Counted from the stretch's first letter, positions 25,971-38,349 are shown. The stretch: DNA of 64,000 bases from Actinomucor elegans (GCA_026027325.1 JAMSLZ010000003.1:496001-560000); one strand, 5' to 3'. The notes: generated by a model not told the origin, from the letters alone. Numbers and translations are program-made.

Positions 25971-28530
25971 TAATTCGTTTCCTAATTACATAGGCGGAAG
26001 CTGGCTACAATCACCTCCAGTGGTTGAAAACTACAAGAACAGTATCAGTAAGTATTTTCTCAAGCATATGCTTGGTACTCCACAGGCTAATTCATTTTCG
26101 TTTTACCATAGTCTCCAGCTCAACTTTAGATATCCATAATAGAGGTTTGAAAAACATTGCCCGTATACTCAATGGAACTTATGAGGACATTCGAACAAAG
26201 TTAAAAACTGATGCCGATGGTTTTCACTTTGAAGACCAAGCACAAGTAGACAAGGCTAACTTTCAATTTGTTCAAGAATACTACAACGTTTGTCTCAATG
26301 CGAGTCTGATAATTGAGTTGGGTCCAACTCCAATCTTTGCTGATATTGTCAAGATACAAAAAGAGCTATTTCCCCTTCACTCTAATGCAACGACAGCCCT
26401 CCATCTGGCGAACACGTTAGCTTTCTTTACCCGTCGTGGAATAGAATCTTCATTGGTTTATATAGGCTATGATGTACAAGAGCAAGATCATTCTGTCAAT
26501 GCTGCAGTTTTTGGCCTTCCTAGCATAAAGCCATACTCTGATTATACCCTGGACCAAATAATGTCTTATGTTGAATCAACCCTGGGAGAGCCTGCAAACA
26601 GTAGTAGTAATGCTGCTTTTATTCATCAAGAGAGCCAAAACACAGGATTTGTTACCTGGTCAGCTGAAAAAGTCCAAACTGCTTCCAAAAATTTTATAGA
26701 GCTTTCCAGTAAAATCGCAACTGCTTCTGAACAGTAAGTATAGCCACTTTGAACTTGTCATGTATCATTAATTCATAAATTGCTTAGGTTTGATAGCGGT
26801 ATGGGATTCCGAATGGCTTCGCTAAACGAGTTAAATTCCATAAATTCTTTCATAGATTGGTCCAGTCTACTCAACAATCTTACTGGTATACAATACAGTA
26901 CATCACAAACCCCTGTACAACTTGATACACCAGATTACCTTGGAAGGCTTGATACACTACTGAGAAATACTTCTAAAGAAATTATACAAGACTTTTTTAT
27001 TGTTGACTTTATGTTAGATCAGTATCGCAACCTGTACGCCCCTGTCAATCCATCAAACAAAACGGAAACAAGCTCAAAAAATGAAGTTAAAACAGCAAGA
27101 ACCCCTTTATCAATCGTATGCGCAGATGATACCAGCAGAACGTTCCCAGATGCGATTGGCCGTTACTTTGTACTCGAAACGTTTGGTGGATTGAAAGAAA
27201 AACAGCGCTTGGAAGATTTGGTTTCACAAATCCATGATTCATGGTTAAAACGTATTCCCAGTACCCCTTGGCTCGACAAGGAAACTGCAATGCAGGCGTA
27301 TAATAAGGTATGGGCGCCTAAAATAGCGTATATTTACAAGAGTAGCTGACATACATGATTTATAGATTAAGCTTTTGAAGGCCAAACTTGCTTTCAAGAC
27401 TGCGGATCCTGATTGGAGAGAACCTAACAGCATCAAGTCGTATTTCGAAGGAAATGTCGTGGACAGTAGAGGTTATTATTATGCTAAAGCTGCGGCCGAA
27501 ATTTGGAGGAATAACAAGAGTTGGAGCAAGTTGCCGTTACAAAACCCTGAAATTGAATGGACTAATGATTATTATCCCAACGTCGTCAACGCGTTTTACA
27601 CTCCATTGAAAAACCAGGTTAGTTCTCATATTTATAGTTAAAAAAAAGTATCAAGTTTATTAACAATCCGTTTTTGCGATATAGATCGAAATTGGTGCAG
27701 GTTACGCTCAATCCCCAGTATACGATAGTAACTTCCCTGAATATTTGATTTATGGAGGTATTGGAAGTACCGTTGGCCATGAGCTCGTGGTATGTAGCAG
27801 GCCTTTAAATCCTGTCAAACTTCACTCGAAGTGAATACTGTACATGGACCTATCTAACCTTCAATTTTTGTTGACTAAACATAGCATGCTTTGGACGACA
27901 GCGGAAGGCTGTACAATGGAACTGGGTATGAAGTCAATTGGTGGTCCAATTCCTCCGTCAAAGAATTTAAAAGTGAATCTAAATGCTTTATTGATGAGTA
28001 TTCCAAGTATGAAATCACAGATAATGAAGGCAAACGTACACCAGTTGATGGAGTGGTAAATTCAATACCCATCTTTTTGAAAATACGATTACTCAACTGT
28101 ATCTGGATTATTAGACTACTCTAGGTGAAAACATTGCTGATGCAGGTGGTGCATCACTTGCATTTAATGCTTATCAGGAAATGGCTAAAACTAGATGGCC
28201 TGGACAATCCGAGCCTATGTTACCTGGTCCTGAATTCAGTAATATTTCACCAGAGCAACTTTTTTTTGTTAGCATGGGTATCAAGAGCTGCCAAGCCATG
28301 CCTCCACAACCTGCTGGATATTTTGTAAGTATAGAGGAATTTGTTAGAAAGTAAAACATATGCTAATGTATTATATGTCCTAATAGGATGGAGAGCCTCA
28401 CACACTTTCAAACTTGCGAGTAAACTTACCATTACAGAACCTCGAGCAGTTTGCCACAGCTTTTAATTGTCCTGTTGGAAGTCCTATGAATCCACACAAG
28501 AAAAATGAAGACAGATGCAAAATTTGGTAG
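25765..28530 (+). CDS. M13-family zinc metallopeptidase (neprilysin/ECE-like)
   Basis: Nine exons (25765-25903, 25994-26047, 26112-26733, 26788-27307, 27366-27617, 27685-27789, 27885-28055, 28115-28324, 28387-28530) join in frame to 738 residues. The N-terminal Cys-rich signature (CNTPSCLAA, DPCSDFYQYTCGSW) is that of peptidase family M13. The NAFY substrate-binding motif is present. Zinc site: HELVH at about 561-565 (split by intron 6 after HELV) and the third ligand in ENIAD, Glu626. The C-terminal CKIW corresponds to the conserved CxxW end. All catalytic residues are present, so the gene looks functional. Family members are usually type II membrane ectoenzymes cleaving peptides. No signal or membrane anchor precedes the first Cys in this model, so a 5' exon may be missing. 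Intron 1 contains a run of 41 T. Confidence 0.88.
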
Positions 28531-29878
28531 AACAGCTTACTATTTCTTTGCATTTTGGGGTCTATAGATGCATATCATTTGTCTTTCAGATATTATATAT
28601 TGTGAATATATACCTGTTTATAGGTAGACTACTTAAATAATTAAACAGTTTTTTTAAACCACTTGTTCATTTTACTTTATACAGTAATTGCTAGTGAGTA
28701 ACACTGTTGGAGTGACATCGTTAAAAAAGTTTATATCAATTGATTTGATTTATTGACATCTTCTCAAAAAGTCGAAGCTTATAAGCGCATATCATTATAG
28801 CTAAATGAAAAACGTCCATTTGGTTCTTTTTTTTTCACTATTTGCTTTATAAGTATTTTGACAATCCTATATTAAATGCAGTAGCTTATTATGATCATAG
28901 GCCATTTGACAGTTACAATATTGGATTGTATCGGACAAGAGGAGATCTATGGATCTCTATATTCAGCTTATAGATATATAATATACAGCTATTTTTACTG
29001 AAAAACGCAGTATGCCACTCTTAATTCAAATAAAAGCTAAAAACAGACAAACCAGCTCTTTTACAACATATACTATTTAGATAATGTGACATTTGACCAT
29101 GGATCAGTCAAGAGACTTATAGTTGAAAAATCGTACGTAACCTGCGCTATTAGTCACCATGTTTTGTCAGTTTCGTCATCTACGCTCCGCAACAAACTAA
29201 TATTTAAATATTTATGTCTCAAGACATATCCTCAGAATTTTCAGAAATTGTCCCATTTCCAACATCATTACATTGCTTAATCTAATGTATTTTAATATTG
29301 TAATTGATAACTAGTGCCTATACAGAATAAAGCATTGCACTTATTAAAACCATTACTTGATTAATATTAAAGAGCATATTGCATATTACTTATGCGCTGT
29401 AAATCACCTCTATTGTATCATATAAAATAAATCTCTTAACCAATCATGGTTAAATGTTGTATTTGATAATTAGTTTATATTCATATTAAGCTAAGTATTT
29501 ACGTTTGGTAGAAATTTTCTTTCACTGGAGTTATATTGGTATATTTCTTTCGCAAAGAAAATTAAACATATGCTAAATACTACATTTCATAATAATCTAG
29601 TAGATCCATGATCTCTTATCCGATCTGGGTCAAATCTCGCATCCGATAACTAACTCTTACTTGAAATGAGGTGTTTCTCCTGTCAAAACCTTTGTTTAAT
29701 TGAAATTTGTATAATCTATATTCACGACTAAAGCCAGCATGTTATGCCCTTATTATTAAACCCGATAGTATTACAGGTAGTTATTATGTGCAACATATCA
29801 CTTCTTTTTGATGAAACAATGTGGGGGTAACTAGGCATGCTTTTCTTTTGATATGCTTTAAACTGCAGTAAATTTGAA
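28531..29878. other. AT-rich intergenic region
   Basis: No gene seen. Two diverged MITE-like motif copies occur: near 29087-29110 (GTGACATTTGACCATGGATC) and near 29600-29660 (a GATCTGGGTCAAATCTCGC-type stretch). Confidence 0.45.
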
Positions 29879-31615
29879 ATGTCTAATCACCAAGGACAAT
29901 TGCCTCGAGAGATTTTGCAAAAAGTGTTTCGGTATCTACGACAGCCCGACTTATTTACCTGCCTTTTTGTTTGCCATACATGGCATGTTCCTGCCAAACG
30001 TTGTCTTTACAAAAATATCGAGTTTTCGCAATTCTCTTCCATTGATCGCTTTATCACCTGCATGCAATTAACTCTCGCCAAACCTAATCTACTGGTTCAA
30101 AGTATCCTCTTTCTGGGTGAAAATGCCGATCGCCGCGACTTTGTATCTTTCAAACAACAATTCCAACAAGTAATGGAGTTATGTCCGAATGTGCAAATGT
30201 TAAATAGTTCACATAAACTCAAAGGCTTCGTTGTCGAAGCATTGTATCGTTTGGCTACCCCTCTCAATAGACTGAGCTCGTTTCCTTATACCCGCTTGCC
30301 TGAATACTCTGCTTGTGTGAACCGCTATAGTCATACACTGAAAGAATGCGCCATGTATCATTATTGGGACCATGGGTTTATGAGGTCTCATTTTGACGTC
30401 TTGAGAAACTTGACGTGCCTGAAGAAATTGAATCTGATCGATGCGCCTGTTAGTACGCTCCAGCAGATAGAAGGTATTTTGAGCGTGTGTAAACATTTAG
30501 AGGATCTGTCAATAAAATGGTCTGAATATGATTTTGGGCACAAAGAAAACGCCACTGATGATGTTACACCGATGCCGCAATATCCTAACGTAAAACGGTT
30601 GCTATTTCGATCTGGTGGAGAGCCAGCAAAACTCGAACTCTTGAACATTTTTTTGCGTAAACTCAACAACTTGCAACAACTTGAATTAGAAATTACCATC
30701 ATGCTCATAAATGAACGTCGTCAGCATCATCGTCACCAATTAGAGGGACTCGCAAAAGTCATTGATTATGTTCATACTTTACCTTCTGCATCTTTTATAA
30801 TCAAAACTACAAGCTTCAAACAAATCTACAATTATGCCTTACCTTGCTTGCAACAATTTTTTCAACCTCGCTTTTTACGGAATACTTCTTTAACAATCAA
30901 CAATAACAACAGGGAGCTTAGTAGAATTGAAAATAATTTATTTTATACCATCACTAGTAATACCACACATCGAGAGCTGATCATTGTACTTCCTGATTTA
31001 GGGACGGTCAATTCAGATGTCTACACTGAGTATGTCGACGCATTTGCTCCTTATGTTAATTCGCTCACAATTGATTACAAATCCATCCTTACAATACCGA
31101 ATGCCTGTGAAAACTTGCTGAGTACTACGCTTGCGCAATGTACTGCATTACATTCGCTCACTCTCCGTTCCGGCAGTTACTACCAAGCATGCCGTCCATT
31201 TGACTCCAATACCACATTACGTACTTTGATACTGAGTGGCTGTCGTTTATCCGTAGAATTTCTTAAATCACTCTCAGGGATTACTCGTTCCAGCTTACGC
31301 CAACTGACTCTATCTGATTTTCAATTTACAACAAATGAATGTATTGATATGCCACAAACAGAACTACAGCAATTGAATTTGGATTTGGACCAGTTTGACA
31401 AGGATGCACTGAATCAAGCATCAATCAAGATTGTAGACGATAAGCATCAGTGGATATTTTATACAGACTTTAAGAAAAAAAAGTATATGATTCCGGTAAA
31501 AATGCCACTATCCGAAGGGTGGTTCATTGAATTGAGATTTAAAAAAATTGAAAAATTAAGAATTTTACATTTGTACCAGCATCAGGATATTACCTTGGAA
31601 CTGTCGCAGCAATAA
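29879..31615 (+). CDS. F-box domain protein
   Basis: A single-exon ORF of 578 residues. The N-terminus (residues about 8-52) has the F-box pattern LPREILQKVFRYL, then LFTCLFVCHTWHVPAKRCLYKNIEF, which binds Skp1 in SCF ubiquitin ligases. The remainder is Leu-rich, with irregular repeats (for example LKKLNLIDAP, LEDLSIKWSE, LRTLILSGCRL, LRQLTLSDFQF), consistent with a diverged leucine-rich-repeat substrate-binding domain. Large families of single-exon F-box proteins with poorly conserved LRR-like tails are usual in Mucoromycota. The substrate cannot be told. No frameshift or internal stop is visible. Confidence 0.85.
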   Translation: MSNHQGQLPREILQKVFRYLRQPDLFTCLFVCHTWHVPAKRCLYKNIEFSQFSSIDRFITCMQLTLAKPNLLVQSILFLGENADRRDFVSFKQQFQQVMELCPNVQMLNSSHKLKGFVVEALYRLATPLNRLSSFPYTRLPEYSACVNRYSHTLKECAMYHYWDHGFMRSHFDVLRNLTCLKKLNLIDAPVSTLQQIEGILSVCKHLEDLSIKWSEYDFGHKENATDDVTPMPQYPNVKRLLFRSGGEPAKLELLNIFLRKLNNLQQLELEITIMLINERRQHHRHQLEGLAKVIDYVHTLPSASFIIKTTSFKQIYNYALPCLQQFFQPRFLRNTSLTINNNNRELSRIENNLFYTITSNTTHRELIIVLPDLGTVNSDVYTEYVDAFAPYVNSLTIDYKSILTIPNACENLLSTTLAQCTALHSLTLRSGSYYQACRPFDSNTTLRTLILSGCRLSVEFLKSLSGITRSSLRQLTLSDFQFTTNECIDMPQTELQQLNLDLDQFDKDALNQASIKIVDDKHQWIFYTDFKKKKYMIPVKMPLSEGWFIELRFKKIEKLRILHLYQHQDITLELSQQ

Positions 31616-32915
31616 AACCATGCAAATGTAGATACATAAGGGCGGAAATGCTACAAGTTCATAATTCCTTTTTTTTTATTAACATACGATTGGGCAAATA
31701 ATATACTCATGTAAACGGATGCGGCAATCCATTCTGAGCAAGGGACGCTAATTGGATGGGAGTGATCGGTTTATAGATCAAGATCAATTCGGCATAAAAA
31801 TGTGTATAGTCTGTTCTCAGTTGTTAATGTACATACAGTATCATACTTTAGTTGAATAATAGCTCTAGTAGATAAAACTTTCATTATAAATATAGAGTAC
31901 TAATCAGATGTGACATCTGATTGGAGCCTGGGGAGTGATCCATAGATCATTAGATCTAATGCATATGAAAGTGTTTGTAATGAACTGCTGGTTACGGATT
32001 TACAGTTCACAGATGTAAATTTAGATGATTCGAATAAACGTAGATGCTCTTCATGGATATCAATTATTGACCTAATGCAACATTAAACCAGTATCGGTCA
32101 AGAGATTTAGACAAGTTGAAAATGAGATGATTTCTTCAGAAATCAAGGTAGTGGTGGTTCCAATATGGTCAATCTCCGATAATCAATATATACTAAGCAT
32201 ATTTCGTAGTGATGGCCGTGCTGGAATACCTCGTAATCCAGTTCTTTATCTATTCCTAGCTACACTAGGGCTATATACGCTTTGAACTTATGTATATATC
32301 CCATCAAGTTTTATCTTCAATTAATTCGGTAAGCAGGCTTTGAAGAGAATCTGCCAGAAAAAAAAACGATTGTCTATGGGTATTAGGGATTATATTTTAA
32401 TGTTTAGAAGGGCCAAGGCTACTTTCCTTTCATATATGAAAACTATTATCCAGTGCAATAATATAAGGTAATAGTAAAACAAGCCTTTTAGTATTAGCAG
32501 ATACATTGTATCAGCTATAACGATCATATTGCTAGAATACCCCTATTACTCGTCCCTTTCAATATATCTTCTCGTAGTCTATCAAAAGAAAACGCAGAGT
32601 CCCTTACTCTTGAGTAACCACCCCTCTCTCTTTCTCTCTTGCTTCTTCCTTGTCGGTTCTCCTATAGCTGTTGTCTTGTTAATCATAATATATACAAATT
32701 CAATACAAGTGGACAACACATTTGTTTTCTTCTTATTCTTCTTTTTTACTTGGCCCTACAAAGTTTTATATTACGCACAATAAACCTTATACTAAAAAAC
32801 GAACGCCTTTGGACAAGCTAATTGACCTGTTTTCTTTTTTACTCTTCCTCACAGGCTTGTACATAGTAGAACGTATTATTTATAAAGGGGCATTAAAGAA
32901 GCAAGCGCCTTTGCT
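31616..32915. other. intergenic region with a MITE-like fragment
   Basis: Near 31850-31970 lies a stretch related to the MITE-like repeat of 46.6 kb, including a 21-bp palindrome (AATCAGATGTGACATCTGATT without its last base) at 31902-31922. The last about 400 bases are pyrimidine-rich and may be the promoter of the gene at 32916. Other ORFs there look accidental. Confidence 0.45.
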
Positions 32916-34535
32916 ATGGCAATATTTTATTATACAGACCGACCTATTTTATTAGTGACTCTGTTATTGAGCTATGCGCTCACTGTCCGTTCTCAGCAGC
33001 AGATTCTCATACCCTCTACTGCCGAAGCAAGAGCAATTAACACTCCAGTACCAGAAAAAACGCTAGGTAATCATGTTCTCTATCGATCGATGCACTTCTT
33101 TATTTTCAGGAGCTAACTCGACAAGTATCTAGATTCTTGCGGTATCAATGGCAATACAGATACTATTTGTTCACCAAAATCTGGAGATGTCTGGAAAAAT
33201 GGTACTTGGTATCCAATTACATGGAATACAATGTAACTATATGACCTATAAAAATGATGAACCTACGATTAACTGTAATTTCTATGTAGGTATCCAACTT
33301 ATGTGTCTTCTGTAAGCATATCTACATATGTATCAACCCGTAAAAAAGAACTAATATAAGCAATTAGCCTACATTGGATATTTACATTTACTTTGTACAA
33401 AACTACCAAAACGTTCTTGTTAAAAAAATATCAAGTATAAGCACTTCAAAAGGGACAGTGCCTGTATTCGTAGACGATACATGGAGATTAGATCCATCTG
33501 CAAAGACCTATGAATCATTGATCTATATTGTACCTAATGGTGTAAACCCAGAAAAGGAATTAGGAAACCGTTATTCTGATTATCCAGCGCCTATCCGTAA
33601 TTATGTAGAACGTACGCAAATAATGTATATATGTAGCGCGTGTATTTATTTCAATCATACTAAGCTTACGCGTCCTTTTTATAGAGTTAGCATCGGCTCC
33701 AACATCGACAACAGTCGCCTCTTCAGCAGTAAGTATATCAACTACAGCTTCAATTCAAGGCACTAGCAATGTTCTACAATACACAGCAACTGCAACTACA
33801 ACATATATACCTTCATTATCACCGACAAGCTCTGAGAATAAACTTATAAATACGTCAATTCAACCCTGGATTATTGCAGTTGTTGTGCTGGCATGCGTAG
33901 CTGTACTAGGTGCATGTTTGGCTATATTCTGGGTCATGAGACATAGCCGACGAAGAACATTGGTATTTGGAGAAAAGGGACATCTAGGTAAGAGCGTGTA
34001 CATACATGTTTGTTAATCGCTACTAAGCCCCTCTACAGAATTAAATAGTACTACAAGCAGTTCAATGTTTCCAGTCAAGCAGCAGCTATCTACTACAACG
34101 TTACCAGTAAGTCCTATTGCAGCCGTGGTCGCACCAGATCAGGCCACAGTAGATAACAAAAGTTACCAGAACCAGTTTGCTCGTTCCACACCCTCGTTAG
34201 CCAACAATAGAATGTATCTTCAAAACGGTGATCGGCCTCATTCTACCGCTTCTTTCAGTAATATCTCTAGTCGATCGGAGCCTCCTCTGACATCCACTGA
34301 AGCACTTTTAATAGCAGATACTTTTAGACAGCATATGCGAAGACCAGAATGGCAGCAACAGCACAGAAAGAAACCTGGAAACGAAGAAGACGAAGAGATG
34401 AAACGAAGGCAATTAAGCCAAGAACTACTCAAAAATGAATTAAAAGCAGAAGGTACCTTGATGAAGAAAGTAGGTAAAAGAGCTCATTTATTAGCTGCCA
34501 CTGCTACTACACATCCTGAGCAACCAAGCCTATAA
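32916..34535 (+). CDS. single-pass membrane protein with Kre9/KNH1-like ectodomain
   Basis: Predicted exons 32916-33066, 33133-33232, 33290-33311 (22 nt), 33368-33611, 33685-33987 and 34039-34535 join to 438 residues. A signal peptide is clear at about 1-27 (PILLVTLLLSYALTV). The ectodomain contains CSPKSGDVWKNGTWYPITWN and later VFVDDTW. This is the order seen in the Ig-like Kre9/KNH1 N-terminal (Ser/Thr-rich wall-protein) family: P..G..W..G....ItW. A Ser/Thr-rich stalk follows, then one transmembrane helix (about 234-257), a basic stop-transfer RHSRRR, and a cytosolic tail rich in Ser, Gln and Lys/Arg. I infer a plasma-membrane or secretory-pathway protein related to cell-wall biology. The exon 4 donor (GTACGC) was chosen for frame and is the weakest junction. 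The gene is convergent with calcipressin, the stops being only 35 bp apart. Confidence 0.68.
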
Positions 34536-34570
34536 TAAAGATATATATTATGGTTTGCTTTTTATTATCA

Positions 34571-35426
34571 TTATTGCTCTTTGCGAATTGGAGGCAATGA
34601 CGTTGGTATAATATGGGTTACTTTCTTTTGTTTGGTACTAGTTTCAGAAACTTGTTCTAATTCGACGTTAATATGACCGTCCCAGTCTTGTACTGTTATA
34701 GATGGTAAATGAGCCGGCTGCTCAAGGCCTTTGGAACAGACAATCGATACAGTTTTGGGTTTGGGTATACTAGTTGTTGAAGTGATTGTGATAGGAGGCG
34801 TATCAAGATCCAACTCGTCTTCGTCAAGTTCATAATCAGATACTTCAGCTGCGTGAATTAGATCTGATGCCAATATAGCTTGATTAGGTGCATCTTCCTC
34901 AATCTGTTCCCAACCTTCACAGGGTGCGCCTGGTGGCGAAATGAGCAGGTTTCTTTGGAATTGAGGTACTTGTAATGAAGCTGATTTGGGATCTACATGA
35001 ATAGCAAAATGCTGTATATATATATGTTAATAATGATGAAACAAATACCATGCGATCTAGGTCTTTTCTTACCTGTCCATAGTAAACGCGAAGTTCAAAC
35101 AAACGATGCTGCTCCCAAACCGCTTTATCTTGATCGTTCTCGAGTATTGTTAGTGTAATGATGTCCGGAAAAGGCTGCTTTTCTTTCCAGACTAATGTAT
35201 GTCTGTCCAGTGATTTTTTGGCTTTCATAGCGTGGGCTGTTTCTTGAAAGATAATCATTAAACGACGAAAGCCTTTCATAGGTACAAACGTATAAATAGG
35301 ACCGAATTCGGCAAAAGCATCGTGAATCATTAGCATGGCATCATCACAGCCAAAAAAGCAAAGCGGAATCTCGGGTATAAGTAATGTGTTAGTTGCAATA
35401 GACTCTGCTTTATCAAAGTGTGACAT
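34571..35426 (-). CDS. RCN1: calcipressin (regulator of calcineurin, RCAN)
   Basis: Two minus-strand exons, 35426-35073 and 35011-34571, join to 264 residues. The N-terminal half is an RRM-like fold. The family signature ISPPGAPCEGWE follows at about 143-154, matching the conserved ISPP...GWE block of calcipressins that docks to calcineurin. Downstream are two calcineurin-docking PxIxIT-type motifs: PPITIT at 190-195 (exact) and PSITVQ at 221-226. An acidic stretch (DYELDEDELDLD) lies just before the first. Known role: binds and modulates the Ca2+/calmodulin phosphatase calcineurin. In mucoralean fungi calcineurin controls growth form and stress responses. Only 35 bp separate its stop from that of the convergent membrane-protein gene. 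Confidence 0.88.
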
Positions 35427-36531
35427 TGTGTTTAGAACGAAAAAAAAAAAAAAGACAAAAGAGTAACTAAACCCAAAGTCCGTCGTTTTTATGCTTAAAT
35501 TAATAAAGGATTCTGAAAGATCTCCAAGGTTTCTAAAGCACTTACATGATGCATTATGACTTCTTAGTAATCGAAGGTTTTATACACAAGTGTATACTGA
35601 TTTCCTTTTGTTTCATATGTTAAATGCTGGTAGATATTAATTTACATAGATCTGACGCTGCAACTATACTACTGACATACGACAGGCTTTCTTTATTGGT
35701 TTACGGAGTATAAACCAAGATCCATCATATCACCTATCAGCCTATGGCCATGGTAACCTTGAAATCAAATGGCCATCAGTATACCCACATAAATTAAAGA
35801 TATAGTTTAGAAGCTTAGGTAATATGTAGAATCTAAAACATACCTGCAGATATATGTTATTGTGATTCTATATCAGGGAAATGAAGCATTGCTTAACCCC
35901 GACAATAGTATGCTTTTACATTCTACAGTAAGATTCTTTTTTTCACTTCCTTTGCAAACTAAGTTCATTCAAAACAGAGTTCAAATATCTACTGAATGGC
36001 TTAAGACTATGAGTCATTATTTCGGATTAGTTACTGTTTACCTTAAAAAATGTAATTTTTGGCTCAGAAATATAGTTCATGAATCTAAAAAAAAAAAAAA
36101 TCAGGATCTTCCCCCAAAAAAAATTGACATAGTATATTGGATTAGTATATACAAGATCTCTGCCGATCTCAGTCAAATGTCGCATCTGATTAGTAGATCG
36201 TACTTGGAACAAGTTGTTATAGCTAATAGAGAGCTACTGATATCCTCGACCTAAACGATTTTTACCTCTAAGAAGTAATCGCATTATTCAATGGTTGTGC
36301 AGTTGGTCAAGGTCGCTACAACGTCCTTCTAGGGATACTATCCTTGATGTAAGCTTATCAAAAAGCTTCATTTTTTTCATGAAATCATCAAGCCTCAAAA
36401 AACTTGGCCAGAACAAGGATTATCCAGTCGATTAAACACGAAGCTAGCTAATCAAGCTTTGCTTTATAATCTAAACTACATACTATACATATAAAATTCT
36501 ATTGTTTTTTTCATTACACATTATAATAAGC
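35427..36531. other. intergenic region with MITE-like remnant
   Basis: No gene recognised. The 130-codon ORF at 35862 shows no domain. At 36160-36240 lies a copy of one arm of the dispersed repeat (GATCTCAGTCAAATGTCGCA type) that resembles the right arm at 46.7 kb. Confidence 0.45.
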
Positions 36532-37226
36532 TTATTCTACTTCGATATCGACACCAGTAGCCGAAGCAGCAGCATGCTCGGGTGATTCTGTATGTTGACC
36601 TTCCATTGCCTTTTGCTATAAAGTTATCAGTATATTTGCAATTAAATAGCCTTTGTTATTGTACCTCAATAGCCATGATAGAAGCGATGACTTGGAATAC
36701 AGGGTCAGGGATCGTCTTTTGATAAATCAAAATCAATTCCATAGGAGCAGGATACACCTTCAATGCCTTGTAGAAAGGTAAAACAGCTTCGTCATAGTAT
36801 TGAGGACCTAAATGCCATTATTTAACCTTGCTAAATCCTTTTTTCCTTTTCATACTCATGGATTTACCTTTTCCACACAATGTTTCACCAGCAGCAACAT
36901 GTTCCATAAAGTACTTCTCTTTTTCCTCGGGTGAAGTAGGCAAAGTCTCTCTTGAGCATTCAATGATAACTCTTTCAATCAACTTTAACTTGGATTCTTT
37001 TGAATTTTGCTCGGCTTCTTTGGAGGCCTTGACAGCTTGTTTACGTTCGCGTCCTGTGTTTCTTATAAGTTACAACCCTCGCAGTTTATAAACCTAGTGA
37101 CATTTTACTTAATTGCTTTCTGAATTCAGGGTCATTGCGTCTTTTGGAATCGAAATAAACCAAATAACCAATAGTGGCAGTGGTAAGGACACCTGTGGCG
37201 ATCAAGGCGATAGTTGAAGTCTTCAT
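36532..37226 (-). CDS. TOM20: mitochondrial import receptor subunit Tom20
   Basis: Four minus-strand exons (37226-37109, 37053-36868, 36807-36665, 36615-36532) join to 176 residues. An N-terminal membrane anchor (STIALIATGVLTTATIGYLVYF) is followed by the basic stretch DSKRRNDPEFRKQL and a charged coil. The conserved Tom20 receptor domain follows, with EEKEKYFMEHVAAGE, YYDEAVLPFYKALKVYPAPMEL and IYQKTIPDPVFQVI. Tom20 sits in the outer mitochondrial membrane and recognises presequences for the TOM complex. The length is normal for a fungal Tom20. A second Tom20 gene (44469-46097) has identical sizes for exons 2 and 3 (186 and 143 nt) and the same intron phases, showing common descent. Confidence 0.93.
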
Positions 37227-38039
37227 GTTGGTTATAGAAAAGAAGAAAAAATTTTAATCCCCAGGCAAACAGTGAAAGATAAAGCGGCATTCGAACAATT
37301 GTGGAACCATATCAATTAGCAAGGTTCTATGTTGCGAACTTTGACGAAATACTATTTTGGCTATACGCATTTCATCGTTAAGAGCATAATTTATGGTATA
37401 AAGTTATTTTATTTCATCTTTGCATGCTACAACATTCTTTACAGTTTTGTCTACAAGCAGCACGACTTGTGAGTATTAAAGAACTTATAATTCATGGTAT
37501 TATAAAGAAACTGTAATATAGTATTTACATTATTCGATGCATAATGAAGCACTGTCTAAAATGTATTAAAAGTACTAAAATGCCAATAGGCTTTGTTTTT
37601 GAAAAGCTTACTCTCCTTCAGTATGCTGTTATTTTTCTTTTGATTCTCTCATTACTTCTTTTATTTTATTTTTTCCAGTTTTTAAATCTACTACAGATGA
37701 TTGAGACAAAAGTAGAAAAGCAGGAAAATTAACAATATTAGATAAATGATTATGAATATTTCTACTTGCAATAGACTTTTCTGTGTTTCTGGGATGTGAC
37801 GAAGCTAGGAAACTAGATATTGTTATCCTAAAAAAGAACATTCGACTTATTGACAGATAAATCAAAGATACAAAATATAAGTTACAGTCGAATAATAATC
37901 CCAGATTTTTAATTTTATTCAATGTGCACTGTAGCTCTGTACTTACTTTGTTAATGGACTTTATATGTATCTTTGTACTATTTATATTATGTTATCCAGG
38001 AAACAGTTTGGCTGCCTGATTGTGGTGGTGGTGGTGGTG
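37227..38039. other. intergenic region left of the transposon
   Basis: No gene recognised; short ORFs only. It ends in a (GTG)n-type microsatellite at about 38021-38039, which is the insertion site of the DNA transposon. The last three bases, GTG, are the left target-site duplication. Confidence 0.5.
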
Positions 38040-38053
38040 CACTATGGGAAAAA
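38040..38053 (+). repeat. left terminal inverted repeat of the CACTA element
   Basis: CACTATGGGAAAAA, identical to the reverse complement of the right end. After it the two ends diverge but both soon carry AGTGAATT-type subterminal motifs. Confidence 0.88.
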
Positions 38054-38349
38054 AAAAGTGAAATAAAGTGAATTCATGGCAAAATCAAGTGAATTTCAAG
38101 TGAATTAGTGCTTTCACCTGAATTTAAAGTGAAATAAAGTGAATTTCATGGCAACTTGGAAACCAGGTTAATGCACCTTAACTTTTATTTCCATTATTTT
38201 TCCATGAATTTCCATGTTTCCCAATTGGAGTGAATATGGAGCTAGTTCGAGTAAATTGTATGTTAAACTAAACAGTGAAGCAGAGCTCTGGTTTCAACGA
38301 ATATAAGACAGCATTGATAGTATAGAATAAATTTATATATGTACTTGGT

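Noticed and set aside
32529..32955. Overlapping hydrophobic ORFs before the membrane-protein gene
   Set aside because: They lie in T/C-rich promoter-like sequence in three frames. The signal peptide at 32916 already gives a convincing start for the real gene.
35862..36254. 130-codon ORF between calcipressin and Tom20
   Set aside because: It contains a poly(A)-derived Lys run and part of a dispersed repeat, with no domain. It is probably accidental.
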